Notes: generated from the letters alone by a model not told the origin. A DNA stretch of 64,000 nucleotides from JANQGG01 sp964642175 (GCA_964642175.1 CAZXOK010000003.1:309165-373164); one strand, 5' to 3'. Counted from the first letter of the stretch, positions 1-7,723 are shown. Numbers and translations: made by a program.

Positions 1-708
1 CTCTGATCTTGCGTAAGAAATTGCCTCATCAGTTTCTCGAAAAGGTGCATCAGTCGTCCATGCGCCGCCTTGTTTAATGTTGAGATTGTTCAGTAAAAGA
101 ATACGTCCAAGTTCAAGCATATCGGGAGAAATGGTCACATAGTCACTGGCTGGTAGATAATGATAGCTTGTCCCCTCGTCTCGTAAAGCACGATCAATTA
201 GAACGAAATAGGGTGGATTGTTCACGGGAACGATCTGACCAGCAGAAGTAATGCTCACAAGTAATTGACATCCGGAAGCGAACAACTGCTCAGCTACAAG
301 CACTGCGAACGAAGCACCCACTGCGCACCCAACTACACCGATTACTCCTGCTTCTGTTTCCAGTTCGAACATCTCGGTATGGTAACAGGCCCAGTTTGGG
401 TTGCGTTTGGCACCGATTCGGAGAAGATGACGAGAAAAGTCTCCATCCGGGTCAAGCAGGCAAATATCTGGAATATGACCCTCTGGAAGGGATTTTTGAC
501 GCCGGGCTTCACGGAGTAAGCCAACCGGGGTAAAAATTGAGGGTTGTGAATGAGCTTTGCGAACGATGATTGGCCCGCTTTCTTTGTTGCTTTTAGAGGG
601 TGTAGTCAAGGATATTAATCTCTGGTTCAACCTTGTTGATAATAGTTTTCTTCGGCCGCCACTTTGAAATCCGTATTTCCGGGACATATATCCTCTGTTT
701 GTTGACAT
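1..708 (-). CDS. Nucleoside phosphorylase-like protein (3' end outside window)
   Basis: An open minus-strand frame runs off the left edge. The readable protein contains LLREARRQK, a VGCAVGASFAV segment, ITSAGQIVP, RALRDEGTSYHYLP and GGAWTTDAPFRETDEAI, which together resemble the phosphorylase superfamily that splits nucleosides with phosphate. Family similarity begins only about 35 codons after the first ATG (position 708). The preceding residues are basic and unlike the family, so the true start may be a TTG near 609, or the 5' end may have been replaced during rearrangement. Its first part overlaps, in another frame, a broken CGGC-domain gene. Substrate cannot be read from the sequence. The motifs make the family call fairly safe; start and function are less so. 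Confidence 0.7.
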   Translation of the reverse strand, partial: MSTNRGYMSRKYGFQSGGRRKLLSTRLNQRLISLTTPSKSNKESGPIIVRKAHSQPSIFTPVGLLREARRQKSLPEGHIPDICLLDPDGDFSRHLLRIGAKRNPNWACYHTEMFELETEAGVIGVVGCAVGASFAVLVAEQLFASGCQLLVSITSAGQIVPVNNPPYFVLIDRALRDEGTSYHYLPASDYVTISPDMLELGRILLLNNLNIKQGGAWTTDAPFRETDEAISYARSE

Positions 709-728
709 CTGATAATACCTACTTTCAT
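627..728 (-). pseudogene. CGGC-domain protein, N-terminal fragment of 33 codons
   Basis: The frame opens with MKVGIIRCQQTEDICPG, the typical start of CGGC-domain (DUF1847-like) putative metal-binding proteins, but stops after 33 codons, before the region where the Cys-Gly-Gly-Cys motif should lie. It has a strong ribosome binding site (GGAGG, about 10 bases upstream). Its ATG overlaps the TGA of the methyltransferase as ATGA, so it was once the translationally coupled next gene of this operon. The rest of the gene is gone and the phosphorylase-like frame follows, which marks a deletion or recombination junction near 630. Confidence 0.65.
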
Positions 729-1411
729 TCTTGTTTTCCTCCTTGATTGTTTCGTTTTATAAAAGAAAGCACGACAAAACTCTCCTCTCTGAGAGCTTGC
801 CTGCTGATATCATCTGTAAAAAAAGCGTCATTCGGCTTCGGCAGAATACAACCATTTTCGGCCTGAAAGGTGAACCCGTTGCTCTCAGCCAGCATCCTGA
901 TTTCTGGTGCTGTGTAGAAGCGGGCGGAAGAATAGAATGAATGCCCTTGTTCCCCTCTTCGGGAATGATAGATTCCCCATGGACTGTCCGCCGGAATGAC
1001 ACCGGTAATAAACCGTCCATCCCTTTTAATTACCCGATGACATTCTCGAAGTGTTATGCCAGGGTCATCAAGGAACCAGATCGTGCATACCATGATTGCA
1101 CCATCAAACACGGTATCTTCAAAAGTCAGATTCTCTCCGAATGCCAAAGCGGCGTTGATACCTCGTTTCGCCGCCATTGCAACCATGGCCGGGGATGGAT
1201 CGATACCCGTTTCTATTCCAAGAGCATCCGCAAAGCGACCGGGACCGACTCCTATCTCAAGCCAACTTCCCGTCGGTGGTTCAAGTGCCTGCTTGAGGCA
1301 GCCCAGCTCCAGCGAAAAAATCGCGGAGCCTCCTACAGAATCAAACCATTGATCATATTCGGCGCTGTAATTTTCGAATGGACACTTACTGTTTCTATTT
1401 GCTGGATTCAT
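725..1411 (-). CDS. Class I SAM-dependent methyltransferase
   Basis: This 228-residue protein has the Rossmann methyltransferase signature: motif I LEIGVGPGRF at residues 51-60, an acidic residue ending strand 2 (D71), and ECHRVIKRDGRF typical of motif III in the Methyltransf_11 group. No membrane segment or signal peptide is visible. It starts directly after the ArsR gene (adjacent bases) and its stop overlaps the CGGC fragment, so it belongs to one operon. The position beside ArsR suggests a metal(loid)-responsive enzyme. However, the Cys residues expected of an ArsM arsenite methyltransferase are not obvious, so the substrate is unknown. Confidence 0.8.
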   Translation of the reverse strand: MNPANRNSKCPFENYSAEYDQWFDSVGGSAIFSLELGCLKQALEPPTGSWLEIGVGPGRFADALGIETGIDPSPAMVAMAAKRGINAALAFGENLTFEDTVFDGAIMVCTIWFLDDPGITLRECHRVIKRDGRFITGVIPADSPWGIYHSRRGEQGHSFYSSARFYTAPEIRMLAESNGFTFQAENGCILPKPNDAFFTDDISRQALREESFVVLSFIKRNNQGGKQE

Positions 1412-1750
1412 CTAATTTCCGTTACTGCAGCAAAGCGGCGGACCGTCATAGTCACTTTCGTATTTCCCGGCCAGTACGCTCACCAGTGCTTGTATGAATT
1501 CGGGGTTTTCGAGATAGTAGCATCTCTTTTTCCCGTCCTCGGTATAGCTGACGATGCCTTCCCGTCTCAGTATCGAAAGGTGCTGCGAAAGATTGGGTTG
1601 CGGGACACTCAGAATCTCGCACACATCACTGACGCATTTGGTGCCATCCTTCAAAGAATCAAGAATCGCAAGACGAGTTGGATGAGCCAACACTTTCAGC
1701 AGTTCCGCCCATTTGGGGTAACTGTCTTTTTCCATAACGGTCTCCATCAT
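1412..1750 (-). CDS. ArsR/SmtB family metal(loid)-responsive repressor (first of three)
   Basis: A 112-residue winged-helix protein with the classic ArsR core LAHPTRLAILDSL (residues 21-33) and recognition helix PQPNLSQHLSILR. Cys39 and Cys44 flank the helix that carries the metal site in many ArsR proteins, and a CC pair sits at residues 107-108, so a thiol-based arsenic/antimony or soft-metal sensor is likely. The gene lies between the DsrE-like gene and a methyltransferase in the same direction. Its own operator is not clear; the palindrome upstream of the operon at about 2766-2788 is a candidate. Confidence 0.88.
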   Translation of the reverse strand: MMETVMEKDSYPKWAELLKVLAHPTRLAILDSLKDGTKCVSDVCEILSVPQPNLSQHLSILRREGIVSYTEDGKKRCYYLENPEFIQALVSVLAGKYESDYDGPPLCCSNGN

Positions 1751-1775
1751 AAGTTTGATTTTAACGACAAAAGCT

Positions 1776-2132
1776 TTAAAAAGTCAGAACCTTGTTGCTG
1801 TCAGCTACCCATTCACCCAGTTTTGCCATGGTGGATTTGTTAGCCCCTTCATAATACGGCTCGTTTTTGTAAATACCGCAACGCGCCATGCAGGTGCCGC
1901 ATACTTCAACGTCAACCTTGGATGCGATCAATTCCTTGAGCATGGCTTTCAGATCCTGATCATACCCGGCTGGAGCGACACAGCTTTCACGGGCCAAATC
2001 AACCGAATCGTTCATGAGAAAGATTCAAACCGTTTCTCCCTGCTTGACCAGTGTCTGGGCAAGACGCAGGGCATTCCATGTCACATCCGTGTTGTCGTAG
2101 GGCTGCCGATTGAAGATTAATAGAATGCTCAT
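1776..2132 (-). pseudogene. DsrE-family sulfur-relay-like protein with in-frame TGA
   Basis: From the ATG at 2132 the frame reads a DsrE/DsrF-like N-terminus (MSILLIFNRQPYDNTD), is interrupted by TGA at 2025-2027, and continues in the same frame as IFLMNDSVDLA to a typical DsrE C-terminus with VCGTCMARCGI and KVLTF. Without the stop the product would be 118 residues, the usual family length. A single C-to-T change (CGA to TGA) would explain it. A shortened product could restart at the ATG at 2015 and would keep the Cys-rich part. The start codon overlaps the stop of the upstream methyltransferase (ATGA), and a GGAGG site precedes it. Confidence 0.7.
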
Positions 2133-2734
2133 AATTCCTCCTGTTGTTCTGGATTTGTTGGTTTATAAATAATTATTCCGTAGTGGTAGGGTGCCACTGC
2201 GGCTATGTCTTGATTTTCAGTTTTATAGAACCCTGCCTCTTTTCCCCAACGTTCACATTGCTCCGGTCCTGGCCTGATGTCCATTGATGGACCACGGGGA
2301 GTCTGAATATCCCGTCTCCAGTGGATAACCGAAACCGATCCACCGGGCTTCAAAATTCGAAAGGCTTCTTTCAGCAGTTCAACGGGGTGTTCAATATGAA
2401 GAAGATTGTAGATCATAACGTGCGCCATACTTTCATCCGAGAGTCCGGTACCATCGAGAACGAAATCTCTCGTTTCCAGCTGAACATTCATCAGTCCTAA
2501 TCGATTGCACCTCTCAAGAACAATATCCACCAACTCCGATTCGATATCGAAACCATGGACAATCCCTGAAATTTTTCTGGCTACCGGTAAGGTGAATGTG
2601 CCGTAACCGGTTCCGAATTCAACGACATCACCTTGTTTGATTTGAGTGGCAACAAGACGATCGACAAGGCCGTCTGCATCGAAAAAACTGCTCCAATACC
2701 CCTCATCCGGCATGCCGCTCTCTCTGCCTTTCAT
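2129..2734 (-). CDS. Class I SAM-dependent methyltransferase (second)
   Basis: A 201-residue soluble protein with motif I VVEFGTGYGTF (residues 37-47), HGFDIESELVDI for the strand-2 acidic site, and LKEAFRILKPGGSVSVIHW as the post-motif region. It is the first gene of the operon that continues with the DsrE-like gene, ArsR and the second methyltransferase. A second in-frame ATG (MPDEGYW) 7 codons later is also possible; the longer start is kept because AAGGA precedes it. The substrate is not recognisable. Location in an arsenic/thiol cluster suggests metalloid or thiol detoxification, which is inference. Confidence 0.78.
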   Translation of the reverse strand: MKGRESGMPDEGYWSSFFDADGLVDRLVATQIKQGDVVEFGTGYGTFTLPVARKISGIVHGFDIESELVDIVLERCNRLGLMNVQLETRDFVLDGTGLSDESMAHVMIYNLLHIEHPVELLKEAFRILKPGGSVSVIHWRRDIQTPRGPSMDIRPGPEQCERWGKEAGFYKTENQDIAAVAPYHYGIIIYKPTNPEQQEEL

Positions 2735-2763
2735 CAGATATATCCTTTTTTCAAGATTCGCAT

Positions 2764-2790
2764 TCTCATATACGCATGATAATATATGTT
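2764..2790. promoter_or_regulatory. Possible ArsR-type operator upstream of methyltransferase operon
   Basis: CATATA at 2766-2771 and TATATG at 2783-2788 form an inverted repeat about 30 bases ahead of the operon start at 2734. Spaced AT-rich palindromes of this kind are common ArsR/SmtB targets. The assignment rests on position and symmetry only. Confidence 0.3.
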
Positions 2791-2978
2791 AATGTACGAC
2801 AGATTTCAACCTTAAACCTGCCGAATTCGTAACATATTGAAAATAAAGGTGTTAAATGTCGATACTTTCTGTTCTTCTACTTACTTTCTGACGGAATTAA
2901 AGCATTCATTCACATGTAAGCTGAGGGCTTAACTACAAGCCCGGTAATAAGTTAGAAACCGTAAAATGGAGACAGTGA

Positions 2979-3466
2979 ATGAATTTAAGAGAACTCAGAT
3001 ACGGAATCGAGACCGTAAAACGCACTCGGGAACAGATAGCTTGGGTAATTCACTCGGTGGTCGGTGGCCATGTCAGGCATATCGGCGCACCGTACTGCTA
3101 CGATCCTTGGGAAGTGGAATATCTGCGGGGCCACAAATGGAAGGTGGGCAACGACGCCTCCCTGACCAATGTGCCATCCCACCTGCGGGCGGAGCTGGTG
3201 AGTCCAGTGCTGACCCCTATGACGACCTCGAGCAGCTGCAGGAGGTGGCTCGGGCTATCCGCAAGGCCGGAGGAAAAATCAACAGTCAGTGCGGCATCCA
3301 CATGCACATCGATGCCGAACCCTTTGATGGGCGCAAACTGGGTAACCTTGCCAAAGTGGTTTACAAACAGGAGCCGCTGATTCTCCATGCTCTCGGGATC
3401 AACAGCGACCGCCTGCGCCGCTACACCCGGCCGATCAGCGATGAGCTGATCCGGTACATTGAATAG
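2979..3466 (+). pseudogene. Amidoligase-family protein, frameshifted and truncated
   Basis: The first frame (from 2979) encodes MNLRELRYGIETVKRT through APYCYDPWEVEYLRG and NVPSHLRAELVSPVL. Near 3218 the homology moves to another frame, which reads YDDLEQLQEVARAIRKAGGK and then SQCGIHMHIDAEPFDGRKLG and TRPISDELIRYIE, ending at 3466. These blocks belong to the ATP-grasp-like/GCS2-like amidoligase family. The C-terminal third is missing and the sequence passes straight into the inverted 5' part of arsC. The gene is therefore broken twice: by a frameshift and by a recombination junction at about 3466-3475. Confidence 0.72.
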
Positions 3467-3611
3467 CATTCGGGTAGAGGCCGTGGGTTTCGATACCCGC
3501 TGAATAGGCTTCGATGACATCCCCTTTGAGGTGACGAGTCCAGCCTTCGGCCATCTGGCTTCGGCAGGAGTTTCCTGTGCACAGGAACAGTACCTTGAGT
3601 TTTTCGCTCAT
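3435..3611 (-). pseudogene. arsC: Arsenate reductase (thioredoxin-type ArsC), N-terminal fragment
   Basis: The frame from the ATG at 3611 starts MSEKLKVLFLCTGNSCRSQM. It contains the P-loop CTGNSCRS of low-molecular-weight-phosphatase-like arsenate reductases and continues ETHGLYPNAI. It then runs into unrelated sequence and stops at residue 58; the family is usually about 130-145 residues, and the later redox cysteines are missing. The fragment cannot reduce arsenate as the family does. It lies just downstream of, and in line with, the second ArsR gene, so an arsR-arsC operon has been cut by recombination with the amidoligase gene. Confidence 0.75.
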
Positions 3612-3637
3612 AGTCTGTCTCCTTGGTTCTGATAATT

Positions 3638-4018
3638 CTATTTCTTGGGGCAGCAGTCATCGCCACGTTGTTTCCTGCAAAGATCCTCCGGCTCGCACGA
3701 TGTGATATTCTTGAGGGTTGCAGCATCCGATACGGCATCCGGATCATTGCTGAGTTGAGACTCAACCCAGTTGATCAGTACGCCAAAATCCGCTTGTTCC
3801 CGGCCAAGCCGGTAATAGACCCAGCGGCCATCTTTCCGACTGTCCACCAGGCCGGATGAAATCAGCACTCCCATGTGGCGCGATGCTGTCGCACCGGTGA
3901 CCTGAATCAGCTCTGTTAGCTGACAAGCGCATAACTCGTCGCACTTCATCAGTACCGATACAATTCGGAGGCGATTGCGGTCGGACAGTGCCTTGAAAAT
4001 TGCTGTCAATTTTTCCAT
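3638..4018 (-). CDS. ArsR family arsenic-responsive repressor (second)
   Basis: 126 residues with the winged-helix core FKALSDRNRLRIVSVL (residues 8-23), the metal-site helix DELCACQL (Cys30 and Cys32, plus Cys26) and recognition helix ATASRHMGVL. The C-terminus is Cys-rich (residues 108, 114, 122, 123). The ELCxCxL-type motif is the As(III)/Sb(III) site of classical ArsR proteins, so this is the best arsenic sensor candidate of the three. It heads a short operon whose next gene is the broken arsC. A perfect palindrome at 4043-4058 lies directly upstream. Confidence 0.9.
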   Translation of the reverse strand: MEKLTAIFKALSDRNRLRIVSVLMKCDELCACQLTELIQVTGATASRHMGVLISSGLVDSRKDGRWVYYRLGREQADFGVLINWVESQLSNDPDAVSDAATLKNITSCEPEDLCRKQRGDDCCPKK

Positions 4019-4042
4019 GTATACTCTCTTTTACTTGCATAG

Positions 4043-4058
4043 TTAGCTAAGTAGCTAA
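4043..4058. promoter_or_regulatory. Palindromic operator candidate for the second ArsR
   Basis: TTAGCTA and TAGCTAA form a perfect inverted repeat separated by two bases, 25 bases ahead of the ArsR start codon at 4018. Autoregulatory ArsR sites normally sit here. Binding is inferred from symmetry and position. Confidence 0.5.
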
Positions 4059-4068
4059 GAAATATGTG

Positions 4069-4098
4069 AAAAAAAAAGGAACTCGGTCAAGTTCCTTT
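4069..4098 (-). terminator. Rho-independent terminator of the ars permease operon
   Basis: On the minus strand AAAGGAACT and AGTTCCTTT pair around a 6-base loop and are followed by a run of T. It lies about 20 bases after the ArsG-like stop codon and would end the transcript that begins at the permease gene. Confidence 0.75.
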
Positions 4099-4115
4099 GC
4101 TGATTTTAACGAAAA

Positions 4116-4802
4116 TCAAACAAACAATTCGTAGATATGTGTCAGGCAATAATAGAGACCTGCGAAGATAAAGGCGGTGCCTGCCAGTCGTCTGATCCAG
4201 ATTTCGATGTGTGTGAGGCGATTGAACGCTTTCCCGACATAAGCCGAACCGAATGCCATGAGGAACGCAAAAATGACAACCGGCAAAGAAGTGCCGACAC
4301 CGTAGACAACTGGTAACATTACGGACGATTGATGTTTGAGCGCCAATGGCAGGAGGCCCCCGAAGAACAGACCCGCTGATACCGGGCAAAAAGAGAGCGC
4401 AAACAGGAAGCCAATCGGCACGGCCCAGATCAACCCGCCTTTTTTAGCCTTCTCCTGAAGCTTTTCTGCGCCAATGTGCAGAGATGCGCTAGCGCCGATC
4501 CATCCAAGGAGCACAAGTCCGAGTACGATGAGAATAGGGCCAAGGGCTTCATTCATGTATTTTTGCAGGAACTGTGATGCCTCCGCGCTGCCGAGCATCC
4601 CGGCTGTGATGACGACGCCCAGAAGCACATAGGCAATGGTGCGGCCTGCGGAATAGAGAAGACCTGAACCGATGACATGATTTTTCTGCCCGGCTTTTCG
4701 GCCAATGAACGAGATGGCCGCGATGTTGGTGGCCAGCGGACAAGGACTGATTGCCGTCAGAATACCAAGCCAAAGAGCGGAAAAGAAGAGTGTCCAGATC
4801 AT
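4116..4802 (-). CDS. ArsG-like inner-membrane efflux permease (DsbD/CcdA fold)
   Basis: This 228-residue protein is almost wholly hydrophobic, with about six membrane segments. It has SPCPLATN (Cys21) in the first and FALSFCPVSAG (Cys139) in the fourth, the paired cysteines of the CcdA/DsbD-type family. The family member ArsG is described as an efflux permease for reduced aromatic arsenicals, working with ArsE and ArsF. The gene overlaps the 3' end of the ArsF-like gene by four bases and is the last gene of the operon, before a clear terminator. An alternative role is transmembrane thiol-electron transfer; the ArsF-like partner favours arsenical efflux. Confidence 0.75.
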   Translation of the reverse strand: MIWTLFFSALWLGILTAISPCPLATNIAAISFIGRKAGQKNHVIGSGLLYSAGRTIAYVLLGVVITAGMLGSAEASQFLQKYMNEALGPILIVLGLVLLGWIGASASLHIGAEKLQEKAKKGGLIWAVPIGFLFALSFCPVSAGLFFGGLLPLALKHQSSVMLPVVYGVGTSLPVVIFAFLMAFGSAYVGKAFNRLTHIEIWIRRLAGTAFIFAGLYYCLTHIYELFV

Positions 4803-5269
4803 AGTCCACCTTCGCTTTTTTTCAGATACCCGTCGATGGCCTCGCTGATATATCGGTTGAAGGCATCTGGATCATTCATCTTGGTCCAGACGTCATCCAG
4901 ACGTTTGTAATCCAACACTGTGCCGTCTTTCATCTCAGCTACCACGACACAACTGGCGACCACTTCAAACTGCTTGGCCAGAGTTTCATTTTCCTGAAAA
5001 TCACCTTCGATCCACTGAATTTCTCCGTCAGACAGTTGTTTGCTGTATGAGTTATCCAGCAGTTCCCGGGTCATTTTCTCGATGGTGTTGCAGGTTACAC
5101 AGCGGAAGGTCGAGTGGAGATAATAGACCGCCACGTGACGACCGTTTCCGTTGGGCAGGTTGTTCACTCTCACATCCGGCTTTACCGAATGCTTACCCAG
5201 TGCAAATCCGATACTGATCAAGGCAAAAGCCAGCAGGCCGTTGGTAATGATTTTTTTCAACCGTTCCAT
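4799..5269 (-). CDS. ArsF-like membrane-anchored thioredoxin-fold protein
   Basis: 156 residues with one N-terminal membrane segment (residues 8-25) and a periplasmic domain with RCVTCNTIE (Cys57 and Cys60) and WIEGDFQENE. This pattern matches proteins labelled nitrophenyl-compound nitroreductase subunit ArsF. In the described arsEFG system, ArsE and ArsF reduce nitro-aromatic arsenicals such as roxarsone to amino forms exported by ArsG. Here it is translationally coupled to the ArsG-like gene. Family assignment rests on motif and neighbourhood; activity is inferred. Confidence 0.7.
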   Translation of the reverse strand: MERLKKIITNGLLAFALISIGFALGKHSVKPDVRVNNLPNGNGRHVAVYYLHSTFRCVTCNTIEKMTRELLDNSYSKQLSDGEIQWIEGDFQENETLAKQFEVVASCVVVAEMKDGTVLDYKRLDDVWTKMNDPDAFNRYISEAIDGYLKKSEGGL

Positions 5270-5275
5270 AAGAGC

Positions 5276-5746
5276 TTATTTGCTTTCTGCAGCGGTTGAT
5301 TTATCGGCTGCCTTCGCCTGCTGGACCGGTTTGAAGGTGAAGCCAAGCACTTTCCACTTTTTCAGAATGTCCTCCTTGGAAATAAACCCCTCATGTCGCC
5401 ATAATTCTTTGCCGCTGGCATCAAAAAAGATCTGAGTAGGAATGGCCCGAATTCCATGAGCCTTTGCTTTTTCTTTGTTTTCAGGCTGCCAGACATCGAT
5501 GAATTCAACATCGAATACTCCCTTGTATTCCATGGTTAGCTCATCGAGAATGGGAGCCATCATCTTGCAGGGAATGCACTTCTTTGCTCCAAAATCGAGC
5601 AGTTTCGGCAACACCTGCACGGCTTCGGCTTTTGCCGCCGCTTCACTCTTTTTCGCCTCGGCATCCTTGCCGCACGCGGTCAGCGTAAACAGGCAGAGGC
5701 TCATAAAAATGAACAGACTGTTTTTCAGGGCAATTTTCATGAGCAC
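5276..5746 (-). CDS. Thioredoxin-family lipoprotein
   Basis: 156 residues. It has a signal peptide with lipobox LTAC (lipidated Cys25), a charged linker, then a thioredoxin domain with the active site CIPC at residues 57-60, FIDVWQPENKE, and IRAIPTQIFFDASGKE containing the cis-proline (IPT). The C-terminus is Ala/Lys-rich. It is probably held in the periplasmic leaflet and passes electrons to or from the ArsF/ArsG-like pair encoded just downstream. Its start overlaps the end of the zinc-binding protein gene by 10 bases, in keeping with one operon. Confidence 0.85.
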   Translation of the reverse strand: MLMKIALKNSLFIFMSLCLFTLTACGKDAEAKKSEAAAKAEAVQVLPKLLDFGAKKCIPCKMMAPILDELTMEYKGVFDVEFIDVWQPENKEKAKAHGIRAIPTQIFFDASGKELWRHEGFISKEDILKKWKVLGFTFKPVQQAKAADKSTAAESK

Positions 5747-6123
5747 ACCTCCTGCAGCAAAGCTGCGCCTTTCTCGACCACATTTGAGATATTCTCGTCG
5801 GTCACTTCAGTTTCAACCTTAGTCATACCAATATTGGCCAACTGAAGGTGCTTGAACTCTGTGAAACCGGCTTCCTCAAGGCATTTCCTCGCGCAGTTAA
5901 GCGGGAATCCGTCGATGGCAAGAATCGCCTGAGCCTCTTCAGTCGTTTTCATAATTCCGCTGACCCTGCCGCCAATTCCGGCTAGACAGAACATCTTACC
6001 GACATCGTCACGAGTCAACTGTCTGGCCGTCTGATCGGCAACTGCACCCACATCGGCAACACCGGAACAGGCAAATATCAGTTTCGGTGCGACACTGCAT
6101 TCACATTTATTATTTTTACTCAT
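5737..6123 (-). CDS. DGC-domain putative zinc-binding protein
   Basis: 128 residues, no membrane segment. It has Cys7/Cys9, IFACSGVADVG (Cys19), FCLAGIGG (Cys46) and the diagnostic DGFPLNCARKCLEEAGF (Cys77 and Cys81) of the DGC family (PF08859), which is predicted to bind zinc. The family often sits beside arsenical permeases and small thioredoxins. The role is not established; metal or thiol sequestration is a guess. It lies between two thioredoxin-like genes in the permease operon. Confidence 0.8.
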   Translation of the reverse strand: MSKNNKCECSVAPKLIFACSGVADVGAVADQTARQLTRDDVGKMFCLAGIGGRVSGIMKTTEEAQAILAIDGFPLNCARKCLEEAGFTEFKHLQLANIGMTKVETEVTDENISNVVEKGAALLQEVCS

Positions 6124-6137
6124 TGGGTGTATTTCCT

Positions 6138-6371
6138 TTACTGCGTTATTATTTCTTTGATTTCTTCAATTGCCGGGACTTTGCCGACCACTTTGACATC
6201 ACCATCCACTGCGAGAGCGGGAGTCATCATCACGCCGAATGCCATGATCTGGTTGATGTCCGTAACTTTCTCCAGTTCATAATCCAGCTGAAGCTCTTTG
6301 GCTGCTGCCTCTGCAGCTTCAGCCAGTTGTTTGCATTTGGGGCATCCGGTGCCCAGAATTTGAATTTTCAT
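6138..6371 (-). CDS. Small thioredoxin-like redox protein (possible ArsE)
   Basis: 77 residues of thioredoxin-like fold: MKIQILGTGCPKCKQ with redox site CPKC (residues 10-13), VMMTPALAVDG with the cis-proline, and VVGKVPAIEEI. It belongs to the group called redox-active disulfide protein 2, often found beside ArsP-like permeases. Because ArsF-like and ArsG-like genes follow in the same operon, it could be the ArsE equivalent, though that label cannot be proved from the sequence. Confidence 0.82.
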   Translation of the reverse strand: MKIQILGTGCPKCKQLAEAAEAAAKELQLDYELEKVTDINQIMAFGVMMTPALAVDGDVKVVGKVPAIEEIKEIITQ

Positions 6372-6392
6372 TACTATCCTCCGATATGTTGT

Positions 6393-7694
6393 TTATCCAA
6401 AAAGAGTTCCGAAGATCATTCCGCTTATGGTCGCCATCACGATCACCAGTGTTACAAATACGGCCGTTTTCTTGGTGCCAAGTACACTGCGAATAACGAG
6501 CATGTTGGGTAGCGAAAGTGCCGGTCCGGCCAGAAGCAGCGCAAGCGCCGGGCCTTTACCCATACCGTTACCGATCAGTCCTTGAAGAATCGGAACCTCG
6601 GTCAACGTGGCGAAGTACATAAACGCTCCGGCAAACGAAGCGAAGAAGTTGGCTGAAAAGGAATTACCGCCGACAGCTCGTGACACCCATTCCGAAGGGA
6701 TAAGCCCTTCATGACCGACTCGACCAAGCAGGGCTCCGGCAATCAGAACACCAAACAACAGCAACGGCATGATCTGTTTGGCGAATCCCCATGAGGATGA
6801 AAACCATTCCGACGTTTCTCCTTTGTCGGTACTGGTGAATATCGAAAGTCCGATAGTCCCTGCCGAAAAGGCGATTAGGGGCTGCTCCGGGAATACAACG
6901 GCAAGAGCAGCTACGGGCACTGCAGTTAGAGCAACTTTCCACCATGCTGTTTCAAACCAGCGAACAAGCATGATGCCAAGGGCTATCGCAAAGAATGAAG
7001 TGACAATCCATTTGGTGCTGTAGATAATGGCCCAGACATCTGTTGTCTCGTCCGGTTTTCCCCAGTTGGCAAAAACAAGAATTCCCACCATCGACGCAAA
7101 ATATAGCGCGTTCTTCCAAAGTGGTCGTTTGACCTCTTCTTCAGGCATCGCCATCTGTGCGTCGGCCTTCTCTTTTTCTTCCTTGATGAAAATCAGGTGC
7201 ATCATCACACCAATAACCACGCTGAAAATCACAGCTCCAATCGCCCGGGCGATCCCAAGCTCAATCCCGAGAACACGGGCAGTCAACACAATAGCCAGCA
7301 CGTTAATTGCCGGTCCAGAATAGAGGAATGCCGTTGCAGGACCCAGCCCAGCCCCCATACGGTAAATTCCGGCAAACAACGGCAGCACTGTGCAGGAACA
7401 AACAGCCAAAATGGTTCCGGAAACGGAAGCGACACCGTAGGCAAGAATCTTATTCGCCTTGGCTCCGAGATATTTCATAACCGACGCCTGACTGACAAAA
7501 ACGGCGATTGCTCCGGCAATGAAGAATGCGGGGATTAGGCAGAGCAGCACATGTTCCTGCGCATACCACTTAGCGAGATGCAGAGCCTCCATCACGGCAT
7601 TATCAAATCGCTCTGTTCCCACAGGCAGGTAGAAGAACGCCAGAAACACCCCGGCAATCACTGCCAGCTTCTTCCATTCAGATTTCCAATCCAT
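6393..7694 (-). CDS. ArsP-like permease (DUF318 / PF03773)
   Basis: 433 residues with roughly ten membrane segments. The first half carries the family signature AVCSCTVLPLFAGIYRMGAG (Cys99 and Cys101) followed by YSGPAINVLAI; the second half repeats the fold with ATLTEVPILQG and LLAGPALSLPNML. Members such as ArsP export trivalent organoarsenicals. It is the first gene of the six-gene operon, directly after the third ArsR, with a TGGT/ACCA inverted repeat in the gap. Substrate (methylated or aromatic arsenicals) is inferred from the neighbours. Confidence 0.87.
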   Translation of the reverse strand: MDWKSEWKKLAVIAGVFLAFFYLPVGTERFDNAVMEALHLAKWYAQEHVLLCLIPAFFIAGAIAVFVSQASVMKYLGAKANKILAYGVASVSGTILAVCSCTVLPLFAGIYRMGAGLGPATAFLYSGPAINVLAIVLTARVLGIELGIARAIGAVIFSVVIGVMMHLIFIKEEKEKADAQMAMPEEEVKRPLWKNALYFASMVGILVFANWGKPDETTDVWAIIYSTKWIVTSFFAIALGIMLVRWFETAWWKVALTAVPVAALAVVFPEQPLIAFSAGTIGLSIFTSTDKGETSEWFSSSWGFAKQIMPLLLFGVLIAGALLGRVGHEGLIPSEWVSRAVGGNSFSANFFASFAGAFMYFATLTEVPILQGLIGNGMGKGPALALLLAGPALSLPNMLVIRSVLGTKKTAVFVTLVIVMATISGMIFGTLFG

Positions 7695-7703
7695 ATAAAC
7701 CTC

Positions 7704-7723
7704 TCATGGTCGTTTTACCATTT
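7704..7723. promoter_or_regulatory. Possible ArsR operator upstream of permease operon
   Basis: CATGGT and ACCATT flank a 6-base spacer just ahead of the permease start. A similar TATGGT...ACCA element lies upstream of the neighbouring ArsR gene, so both could be bound by the same repressor. Confidence 0.35.

Noticed and set aside
265..519. Plus-strand open frame of 84 codons
   Set aside because: It lies inside the phosphorylase-like gene on the minus strand, which shows real family blocks; the plus-strand product does not.
941..1843. 300-residue plus-strand open frame opposite the methyltransferase and ArsR genes
   Set aside because: It is antisense to two genes with clear family motifs, has no recognisable domain, and is a by-product of G+C-rich codon use on the other strand.
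2025..2027. TGA as a selenocysteine codon in the DsrE-like gene
   Set aside because: The conserved redox cysteines of the family lie further on and are ordinary Cys codons, and no convincing SECIS-like hairpin follows; a nonsense mutation is simpler.
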